DNA of 48,411 nt. It comes from JAYZDP01 sp036337765 (GTDB lineage Bacteria; Acidobacteriota; Thermoanaerobaculia; Multivoradales; Multivoraceae). Position 1 is the stretch's first letter; every line of letters begins with the position of its first letter. Shown piece by piece: positions 1-7,906 of this stretch. Under the pieces are notes generated by a model. That model worked only from the letters and a program-made list of their open reading frames with translations. It was not told the origin of the DNA and ran no database searches. A program made the translations under genes and the position numbers. The DNA lies in contig JAYZDP010000097.1 in the NCBI GenBank assembly GCA_036337765.1, positions 1 through 48,411 on the forward strand, in the 5' to 3' direction.

Positions 1-204
1 AGTGCTTGAAGACAAGAGGCCAGGGGAAGTCCTTGCAGGCATCGTATTACTCTGCCAGCTCGAGAGCGGGCTCGACGTCGTCTTGCGCCCACCTCTTCAC
101 CAGGGACATCTTGGTGCACGCACGCGATAGCCGAGAACCTCCAGTGCCGCTCCGAGGCTCGACGTACCGGTCTTGTGGAACCCGATTCCGAAGACCTTCG
201 TCAT
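1..204 (-). pseudogene. sulfotransferase-family gene, broken N-terminal part
   Basis: Reading leftwards from an ATG at 204, the protein opens with MTKVFGIGFHKTGTSSL, the 5'-phosphosulfate (PAPS) binding loop of the sulfotransferase family, followed by an LGYRV segment typical of these small bacterial members. The frame then runs to a stop at 97. The similarity resumes in another frame (SLVKRWAQDD, then ALELAE, a TAA stop, then YDACKDFPWPLVFK) and continues off the window edge. The DxFxDxPWPLL-like segment is characteristic of the same family, so a frameshift near 105-125 and one nonsense codon near 47 interrupt one gene. The nonsense codon could be CAA changed to TAA. Such enzymes transfer sulfate to carbohydrates or small molecules. 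Real decay and sequencing error are both possible. Confidence 0.6.
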
Positions 205-310
205 CTCCGCACCGGATCCTACCCGGCTCGCGTGCAGGGGTCGACGAGGAGTGAGATCCTGTGTCACGGCCCGCCGCGGGCGACCACAGCGTCGAACAGC
301 GCCCCGACGA

Positions 311-670
311 ATGTCCAGAGTTCTCGTCGTCACCCCGACCTACGGCACCGAGGCCAACGGCCGACTGCGGCTTCTGCTGCAGACGATCGCTTCGGTTCGC
401 CAGCAGACCCACCGCGACTACATTCACGTCGTCGTCGACGACGGGAGTACGGATTGCACTCTCGATGTTCTCGAGCGACTCGCCCGATCCGACGAGAGGC
501 TGCGAGTCGCGACAAAGCGCAACGGCGGCTCGAGCTCGGCGATCAACTACGGCGTCGAGAGCTTCCTCGCCCAGGAGACGCCGGACTACCGGCTGACGTT
601 GCGTGCTTGTGGGTGGTCATGGGCTCACTCGCCCCGGCGCCCGTCGCCCGCCGTCAGGGGACTCAAGTAG
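311..670 (+). pseudogene. family 2 glycosyltransferase, N-terminal fragment
   Basis: An ATG at 311 opens MSRVLVVTPTYGTEANGRL, then VVVDDGSTD (nucleotide-sugar binding DDGSxD motif) and NGGSSSAINYG, the order seen in GT-A fold family 2 glycosyltransferases. The similarity stops near 595, just after a segment ending TPDY. The remaining codons to the stop at 668-670 are arginine- and serine-rich and antisense to the 3' end of the ureohydrolase gene. The central DxD metal-binding region and C-terminal half are missing, so the product cannot be a working transferase. The abrupt end looks like a deletion junction, either biological or from assembly. The divergent sulfotransferase remnant 106 nt upstream suggests both came from a surface-glycan locus. 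Confidence 0.6.
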
Positions 671-1863
671 TGCCGCGCGTCGAGGCCCTTCTTGCGCATC
701 GCGATGCCGGTGAGGCACTCCTGGACGATGCGCTGGGCATTGAGCCCGGTGGTGTAGCCGGGGTCGACCAGCGGGTTGAACTCGACCAGATCGAATCCGA
801 CCAGGTTGTTCTCCGAGCACAGGGTGCGCACGATCGGGAAGATCTCCCGCGTGGTGAGCCCGCCAGGCTCGGGTGTGCCGGTGCCCGGCGTGTACGCGGG
901 ATCCAGCACGTCGATGTCGAAGGAAACGTAGAGGTGCTCGGCGAGCTCGTTGGCCTCGTTGAGTACGCGCTCCACCACGGGCGGCCAACCGTCGCGTTCG
1001 ATCTCGACCATGGTGTGGTAGCGCAGGTTGTTCTCGCGCATCCAGTTGAACCCGTCCTCGCCGGGCCAGTAACCGCGCAAGCCCACCTGGATGTACTGAT
1101 CGCCGCGTACATGTCCTTCCTCGACGAGTCGCCTGACCGGCTGAGCATGCGAAATCAGATGGCCGTTGCGGATGTCGCCGGCATCGTAGTGCGCGTCGAA
1201 GTGAACAACTCCGACGTTGCCCTTGCCGTAGACGTCTGTAACACCTGCGACGTTCGGATACTCGAGCGAGTGGTCGCCTCCGATGATGATCGGGATGGCG
1301 CCGGCCTCCGCGATCTCGCGCACCATTCGCCTCACCGGCCCCACGCTGCGCTCGGTGCTGAGGTTGTCGATCGGAGCGTCGCCGTAGTCGGCGACAGTCA
1401 GCTCCTGGCCCCAACTCACCATCACATGCATGTGTGGCAGCACTGCACCGAGACTGTCGGATGCGGCTCGGAAGGCTCTTGGACCCTCACCGGCTCCACG
1501 CATACCGACGCCCATGTCGATGGCAGCCCCCATGATCGCTACCTCGACCTCGCCTGCGACCAGATCTAAAGGGGTGATGGCTGCCGGTACACCGAAGAAG
1601 GTCGGAATGGCGCTCCGGCCCTGAAACCTCGAGAGATCGATCAACCCCGGTTCGCGGGCAGGATCTCCAGAGGCGTCACGCAGCTTCCAGAGGTCGAGCT
1701 CTTCCTCGGTGCCTTGAAGCTCGATCACGGCGTTGTCCCGCGTTGAGGCCTCAGGCTCCTCCCTGGGCTCTAGGATCGCGCCTCCCGTCGACGCGGTCTC
1801 GGGGCCGCTCGGAGTACAGGCGAGCACCGTGGCACTCAGTATTATCGCGAGTCGCCGGCTCAT
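625..1863 (-). CDS. lipoprotein ureohydrolase (arginase/agmatinase family)
   Basis: This 412-residue protein belongs to the arginase/agmatinase/formiminoglutamase family, Mn2+ hydrolases that release urea or a related group from guanidino compounds. The dinuclear metal ligands are present: GGDHS at about 195-199, HFDAHYD at 221-227 and SFDIDVLDP at 314-322. A loop with NGHLISHA (233-240) sits where the substrate-contacting loop usually lies. Unusually, the N-terminus is a lipoprotein signal (MSRRLAIILSATVLAC, Cys16), followed by about 70 low-complexity polar residues, so it should be membrane-anchored outside the cytoplasm. It is the last gene of a minus-strand set after the NtrC-type regulator and the 70-residue ORF. 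The true substrate is unknown; arginine, agmatine or another guanidino compound would all fit. Confidence 0.85.
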   Translation of the reverse strand: MSRRLAIILSATVLACTPSGPETASTGGAILEPREEPEASTRDNAVIELQGTEEELDLWKLRDASGDPAREPGLIDLSRFQGRSAIPTFFGVPAAITPLDLVAGEVEVAIMGAAIDMGVGMRGAGEGPRAFRAASDSLGAVLPHMHVMVSWGQELTVADYGDAPIDNLSTERSVGPVRRMVREIAEAGAIPIIIGGDHSLEYPNVAGVTDVYGKGNVGVVHFDAHYDAGDIRNGHLISHAQPVRRLVEEGHVRGDQYIQVGLRGYWPGEDGFNWMRENNLRYHTMVEIERDGWPPVVERVLNEANELAEHLYVSFDIDVLDPAYTPGTGTPEPGGLTTREIFPIVRTLCSENNLVGFDLVEFNPLVDPGYTTGLNAQRIVQECLTGIAMRKKGLDARHYLSPLTAGDGRRGE

Positions 1864-1888
1864 CTTGGGAGTTCTCCCTCAGACCCGC

Positions 1889-2101
1889 CTAGCGCTCGAT
1901 GTCCGTCTCGGAGTCGAAGATCTCTTCCTCGTCCTTAGAGATCATCACTGTCTGCGAGATCGGCAGCAGCAGGCGATGGATCGCCGAGCCGAAGGTGACG
2001 TTGACCTCGTAGTAGCCGTCGTTGATATTGAGAAGAGTGGCCTCTTCGCCTTTCATTCCGATCGTTGAGTTGTGGATCAGCACTTCACTCGGGACGTCCA
2101 T
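1889..2101 (-). CDS. small conserved-looking protein of unknown function (70 aa)
   Basis: The ATG at 2101 directly abuts the stop codon of the upstream regulator (TAGATG), suggesting translational coupling. The 70-residue product begins MDVPSEVLIHNSTIGMK and ends with an acidic tail (DEEEIFDSETD). It has no cysteines, signal peptide or membrane segment, and its alternating hydrophobic pattern suggests a small beta-rich cytosolic protein. I do not recognise a family. Its position between a sigma-54 activator and a ureohydrolase suggests a role linked to that regulator or its targets, but this is inference. Confidence 0.6.
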   Translation of the reverse strand: MDVPSEVLIHNSTIGMKGEEATLLNINDGYYEVNVTFGSAIHRLLLPISQTVMISKDEEEIFDSETDIER

Positions 2102-3493
<1,392 letters not shown>

Positions 3494-3557
3494 GGGCGGA
3501 GATTGTCTCAGAACCTGACCCGCGTGCGTAGCGGGTGCGTCTGTAGGGTGGCCGGGC

Positions 3558-5075
3558 GTGGTTCCTATCGCTCCAGCGCGCGACCCACTGGCGTGGGTTC
3601 GCGGTGGTTTTCTGGCGCTGGCCGGCACGGCTACGGCCATGTCGGTGCTGGTCGCGCTGAACCTGACGCAGGATCGCTGGGGCCTCGACCGTCTCCGGGA
3701 GCCGGCGACTATCGGGTGGATCGCGGCAATTCTGTTCGTCGTTGTCCACCGCCAGCCCGCCGAGCGGATCGCGGCGTTGGTGGCGCGCGGGGAGTGCGTC
3801 TTGGGGCACCGTCGATTCTTTCCCGTCGCGTCGGGGACGATGCTCGCCTTTCTGCTGCTGGTCTCGCTGACGCGCCACTGGTCGTTTCAGACCTTCTCTC
3901 ACGACTTCTCGGTCTTCGACCTGGCCCTGGCCCCGACAGGAGGAGGCTGGCTGGACAGCCCAATTCTCGGCGGCAGCTTTCTGGCGGAGCACTTCTCACC
4001 GGTCCTGCTGGCCTTGGTGCCGCTGCGCGCGGTCGTTGCCACCCCGTATCTGCTCGTCGTTCTGTATCCCGTTGTGATCTGGGCCGCAGTGTTTCCACTG
4101 TGGCGGCTACTTCGCGGTGCCGGGGCCACGCTCGGCTCCGCGAACCTGATCTGCCTGCTCTTTCTCAACGCGCCGATCCTGGTCACGAGCGTCGAGTACG
4201 GCTTTCATGTCGAGGGCTTGCTGCCGCTAGGCGTACTGACCCTGTTCCTGGCTCACCGCTCCGGCTGTCGGGCCGTATTCTGGCTGCTCGTCGTAGGGTG
4301 CCTGTCGATCAAGGAGGACGTAGCCTTCTACCTTGTGGGCTTCGCCGCCTACCTCGCCCTCGGCGAACGGCGGTGGCTGCGGGCGGCAGGGGTCGTGTTT
4401 GTTTCCACGGCCTGGCTCGTGTTGGCCGTCGGTGTCTGGATGCCCGCGTTCGGTGCCCCCAGCGACTACCGCTTTCTCAGCCGTTGGGATGCATGGGGAG
4501 ACGGCCTCGGCGGGATCGTTGTTGGCGTCGGGACACAGCCCCTCCAGCTAGCCGCCACCCTGTCCGATAGGGCTGTCGTCGAGCTCTTCGTCGGCCTGCT
4601 TTTCTTGCCACTCGCGTCGAGATGGGCCTGGACCCTGGTGCTGTCTCCGCTCCTCTTGAACACCACCAGCGGACTGCCGCTACAGGCCGGGCTGGGCGGG
4701 TACTACGGGCTGCCGGCCCTCGGCTTCGCGGCTATGGCTGCAGTCGTCGGTGTCGAGTCGCCTCGTTTCTCCACTTTGGCGGCGCGGCCCTGGCGGGTGT
4801 GGCTAGTGATCGCCGCGCTCGTGCTCTCGGTGTCGACGGCGTGTCTGGTGCCCCATCTCGGTGAGCGGCCGCTCCAGGTGCTGCGACCGCTGGACGAGAT
4901 CGTCGCGGACCGGGTCTTGCTGCGATTCGATGACGCGACCTGGCCGTTTGAGCCCGTCGAGGCCGCGGCCCTGGCGGAGAGGCTGGTCGCCTCTGGCGAA
5001 TACCTGGCGGAGTGGGTCGCCCCGGGGTTCGTCTTTCTCGCACGAGCGGACACAGCGACTGCCCGAGAGGACTAA
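3558..5075 (+). CDS. DUF2079-type polytopic membrane protein
   Basis: This 505-residue protein starts at GTG 3558, divergent from the regulator. The segment from about 115 to 160 (SHDFSVFDLAL, then GGSFLAEHFSPVLLALVPL) is the hallmark of the DUF2079 family: an FD pair followed by an HFSP element. About ten hydrophobic segments follow, with a final soluble part (LDEIVADRVLLRFDD). DUF2079 proteins resemble GT-C membrane glycosyltransferases in topology and usually carry a soluble C-terminal part, but their biochemical role is not established. No partner gene is obvious; the region downstream to 5296 is regulatory for the nitrogen operon. Confidence 0.85.
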   Translation: MVPIAPARDPLAWVRGGFLALAGTATAMSVLVALNLTQDRWGLDRLREPATIGWIAAILFVVVHRQPAERIAALVARGECVLGHRRFFPVASGTMLAFLLLVSLTRHWSFQTFSHDFSVFDLALAPTGGGWLDSPILGGSFLAEHFSPVLLALVPLRAVVATPYLLVVLYPVVIWAAVFPLWRLLRGAGATLGSANLICLLFLNAPILVTSVEYGFHVEGLLPLGVLTLFLAHRSGCRAVFWLLVVGCLSIKEDVAFYLVGFAAYLALGERRWLRAAGVVFVSTAWLVLAVGVWMPAFGAPSDYRFLSRWDAWGDGLGGIVVGVGTQPLQLAATLSDRAVVELFVGLLFLPLASRWAWTLVLSPLLLNTTSGLPLQAGLGGYYGLPALGFAAMAAVVGVESPRFSTLAARPWRVWLVIAALVLSVSTACLVPHLGERPLQVLRPLDEIVADRVLLRFDDATWPFEPVEAAALAERLVASGEYLAEWVAPGFVFLARADTATARED

Positions 5076-5211
5076 TCTGTGTGCCGAACATCTGAAACCG
5101 ACGAAATCGTCTCTTTTCTGGCTCCAGGTAGTTTGCCGGTCCGACGCGTGAGTGCCCCCTAAGTATCTTCGAGCCAGAGAGATAAGGCCGCGGTCGCAGT
5201 TCGGCCGAGAG

Positions 5212-5228
5212 CTGGCACGAGCGTTGCG
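5212..5228 (+). promoter_or_regulatory. sigma-54 (-24/-12) promoter for the amtB-PII-glnA operon
   Basis: The sequence CTGGCACGAGCGTTGCG matches the sigma-54 consensus TGGCAC-N5-TTGC. The GG of the -24 element (5214-5215) and the GC of the -12 element (5226-5227) are separated by exactly 10 nt. Transcription would start near 5238, about 60 nt before the first codon of the amtB remnant. Nitrogen-assimilation operons are classic sigma-54/NtrC targets. No clear NtrC enhancer dyad was found in 5076-5210. The rest of this 221-nt intergenic stretch shows nothing else I can name. Confidence 0.82.
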
Positions 5229-5296
5229 CTAGTGCCCTGATGGGTTCGGCATCGGGTCGGCCCACGATCTCAAAGAAGGGTAAAGGGGCATTTGAA

Positions 5297-6077
5297 ATGA
5301 GGAGACGTCACCAAGTTGTGTGGCTTCCATTGGCGCTTGTTCAGCGAGGAGCCTAGGTCGTTGGAGCCCAGGAAGAGTCCTCTGTAGAGGTTCTGTAGGG
5401 CAATCTCAACAGCGTCTGGACCTGTGTGGCCGCCTTCATGGCGATGTTCATGCAGCCAGGTTTCGCCTTCCTGGAGGCAGGCTTCATCAGGGCGAAGAAC
5501 GCCGTGAACATCATCATGAAGAACTTCATGGACTTCTCGCTGGGGTCTCTGGTGTTCTTCCGGGTCGGCTTCGGCCTGATGTTCGGCGCGACCGGCAACG
5601 GCTGGTTCGGTACGTCGTTGTTCGCGCTCAAGGGCGTGACTGGGAGTGACTGGACCTTTCACCTTCTGGATCTTTCAGACCGTCTTTGCGGCCACGGCGG
5701 CGACGATCGTGTCGGGCACCGTCGCCGAGCGGACCAAGTTCGTCTCGTACCTCTGCTACAGCGTCGTCATCTGCTGCTTCATCTACCCGATTTTCGGCAA
5801 GTGGGCCTGGGGCTCACTCCTGCTCGACGACGGTGGTGGCTGGCTCGAGGGCCTCGGCTTCATCGATCGTGTGCTGCACATCGACGATCCGGTCGGTTGT
5901 GTGAGCGCACACGGGGTAGGTGGCGCCTGGGCGTTCGGCACCGGCCTGATCCTCTTCGGCGCGCTCAAGGCTCTCACCGGCCTGCGTGTTACGAAGGAAG
6001 ACGAGATCCGTGGACTCGACATCAGCGAGCACGGCATGGAGGCATACAGTGGCTTGCAGATCTTCAATACCCAGTAG
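5297..6077 (+). pseudogene. amtB: ammonium transporter AmtB, heavily degraded
   Basis: Fragments of an Amt channel appear in order: a possible signal peptide from ATG 5297, then LNSVWTCVAAFMAMFMQPG, AKNAVNIIMKNFMDF, FAATAATIVSGTVAERTKF, HIDDPVGCVSAHGVGG and GLDISEHGMEAY. Four kinds of damage are visible. There are two in-frame TAG codons at 5354-5356 and 5396-5398. A frameshift lies near 5636-5656, where the octamer GTGACTGG occurs twice. A large internal segment is missing after GLGFID, because the family normally has well over 100 residues before the IDDPVG motif. A second gap follows HGVGG. Only about 250 of a usual 400-plus residues remain, so no functional trimeric channel can be made. 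The PII gene starts 15 nt downstream and is intact. Confidence 0.85.
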
Positions 6078-6092
6078 TGAGAGGTCGAGAAG

Positions 6093-6437
6093 ATGAAACT
6101 CATTACGTGTATGATCCAGCCCGGAAAGCTTCCCGAAGTGAAGCAGGCTCTGTTCGACGCTCAGGTGAACCGGATGACGGTTTTCAACGCCCTCGGTGCC
6201 GGTCAACAGGGTGGCCACAAAGAGACCTATCGGGGAGTTCAGTACGAGATCAACCTGCTGAAGAAGGTCCGACTCGACACCGCGGTCAACGAAGACTTCG
6301 TCGAGGCCACCATCGAAGCGATCATCGGTGCCGCCTGCACGGGCTCCATCGGCGACGGCAAGATCTTCGTGACCAGCCTCGACGAGTGCGTGCACATCCG
6401 CACCGGCGAGCGAGGAGTTGAAGCGGTCGGAGAATAG
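6093..6437 (+). CDS. glnK: PII nitrogen regulatory protein
   Basis: A 114-residue PII signal-transduction protein starting MKLITCMIQPGKL. The T-loop contains YRGVQY with Tyr51, the usual uridylylation site. The ATP-binding B-loop is TGSIGDGKIFV (about 84-94), and the C-loop region (HIRTGERG) is present. PII integrates 2-oxoglutarate, ATP/ADP and, through uridylylation, glutamine status, and it controls AmtB, glutamine synthetase adenylylation and NtrB. Position after amtB argues for the GlnK type, while position before glnA is also typical of GlnB, so the paralogue name is tentative. The amtB partner here is broken, which leaves the canonical GlnK target missing unless another amt exists elsewhere. 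Confidence 0.95.
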   Translation: MKLITCMIQPGKLPEVKQALFDAQVNRMTVFNALGAGQQGGHKETYRGVQYEINLLKKVRLDTAVNEDFVEATIEAIIGAACTGSIGDGKIFVTSLDECVHIRTGERGVEAVGE

Positions 6438-6493
6438 TCGGGGATCCCCCCCAGTACACCACGCAGATAGCGCGAAACAGGAGACGAGTCGAG

Positions 6494-7906
6494 ATGACAC
6501 CATCGGAGTTCTTTGAGTTTGCCAAGGACAACGGTGCCGAAGCGGTCGACCTGAAGTTCGTCGACCTCCTCGGGACCTGGCAGCACTGCACCTATCCAAC
6601 TGAGACCCTCGACGAGGGGATCTTCGAAGACGGCCTAGGGTTTGACGGTTCGTCGATCCGCGGCTGGCAGAACATCAACGAGTCGGACATGCTGGCCGTG
6701 CCGGATGTCGAGACCGCAAAGATCGATCCCTTCTTCCGTGAGCCCACGGCCTCGCTGATCGCGAACATCGTCGATCCCGTGACCCGCGAGCCCTACGAGA
6801 AGGATCCGCGCACGGTTGCCAACAAGGCGAACGCGCACCTGATCTCGACCGGCCTGGCAGACACCTGCTTCGTCGGCCCTGAGCCGGAGTTCTTCATCTT
6901 TGACGAAGTCCGCTACGACCAGACGCAGAACGGCGGCTTCTACGAGATCGACTCGGTCGAGGGTGCCTGGAATACGGCACGTTTCGAGGAGCCGAACCTG
7001 GGCTACAAGCCCTCGTACAAAGGCGGCTACTTCCCCGTCAGCCCGACCGACACCTACAGCGACCTGCGCGGCGACATGGTCAACACCATGCGCTCGCTCG
7101 GCATCGTCGTCGAGGCCCACCACCACGAGGTCGGCACCGGTGGCCAGGCCGAGATCGACATGCAGTTCGCACCGCTGCTGCAGATGTGCGATCAGTTCAT
7201 GTGGTACAAGCACGTCGTCAAGAACGTCGGCCTTCAGGCAGGCAAGACGGTCACGTTCATGCCCAAGCCGGTCTTCGAGGACAACGGCTCCGGCATGCAC
7301 ACCCACATGTCGCTATGGAAGGACGGGGTGCCGCTGTTCGCCGGTGACGGCTATGCCGGTCTGTCGGAAATGGCGCTGCACGCCGCAGGCGGGATTCTCA
7401 AGCACGCGGCCGCCATTCTGGCCTTCGCTGCACCCACCACCAACAGCTACAAACGCCTCGTGCCTGGCTACGAGGCCCCGGTCAACCTGGCGGTGTCGAA
7501 GCGCAATCGCTCGGCGGCCGTCCGGATCCCGATGTACTCGAACAGCCCGAAGGCGAAGCGTCTCGAGTTTCGTTGCCCGGATCCCTCGGCAAACGGCTAC
7601 CTGGCGTGGAGTGCCATGCTCATGGCGATGCTCGATGGCATTCAGAAGGGAATCGATCCGGGCGCTCCGCTCGATCGCAACATCTACGACATGACGGCCG
7701 ATGAGCTGGCGCAGACCAACACAGTGCCGGCCACGCTCGACGGCTCCCTGGATGCACTCGAGGCGGACCAAGGCTTCCTCCTCGAAGGCAACGTGTTCAC
7801 CGAGAATCTGATTCAGGCGTGGCTGAGCTGGAAACGTGAAGAGGAGATTGACCCGCTGCGGCTGCGCCCGCATCCGCACGAGTTCGCCCTTTACTACGAC
7901 TGCTAG
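6494..7906 (+). CDS. glnA: glutamine synthetase type I
   Basis: This 470-residue enzyme catalyses ATP-dependent amidation of glutamate. Recognisable motifs are GFDGSSIRGW near residue 52, the metal-binding GPEPEFF, the ATP site NGSGMHTHMS and the glutamate-site loop VPGYEAPVNLA. The NIYDM segment carries Tyr398, equivalent to the adenylylation site of GlnA-beta enzymes. The C-terminus HEFALYYDC is the usual ending. The gene lies 56 nt after the PII gene with GGAGA before the ATG, and it likely shares the sigma-54 promoter. An adenylyltransferase should control it, given the conserved tyrosine and the adjacent PII gene. Confidence 0.98.
   Translation: MTPSEFFEFAKDNGAEAVDLKFVDLLGTWQHCTYPTETLDEGIFEDGLGFDGSSIRGWQNINESDMLAVPDVETAKIDPFFREPTASLIANIVDPVTREPYEKDPRTVANKANAHLISTGLADTCFVGPEPEFFIFDEVRYDQTQNGGFYEIDSVEGAWNTARFEEPNLGYKPSYKGGYFPVSPTDTYSDLRGDMVNTMRSLGIVVEAHHHEVGTGGQAEIDMQFAPLLQMCDQFMWYKHVVKNVGLQAGKTVTFMPKPVFEDNGSGMHTHMSLWKDGVPLFAGDGYAGLSEMALHAAGGILKHAAAILAFAAPTTNSYKRLVPGYEAPVNLAVSKRNRSAAVRIPMYSNSPKAKRLEFRCPDPSANGYLAWSAMLMAMLDGIQKGIDPGAPLDRNIYDMTADELAQTNTVPATLDGSLDALEADQGFLLEGNVFTENLIQAWLSWKREEEIDPLRLRPHPHEFALYYDC

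Noticed and set aside
175..1569. 464-codon plus-strand frame over the ureohydrolase
   Set aside because: Antisense to a gene with intact metal motifs; no recognisable domain.
3494..3640. N-terminal 49-codon extension of the NtrC-type regulator
   Set aside because: It lacks any domain and overlaps the divergent DUF2079 start; GTG 3493 directly precedes the receiver domain.
5354..5398. Possible amber (TAG) recoding in amtB
   Set aside because: The gene also has a frameshift and large deletions, and no suppressor or pyrrolysine genes are visible, so decay or error is simpler.
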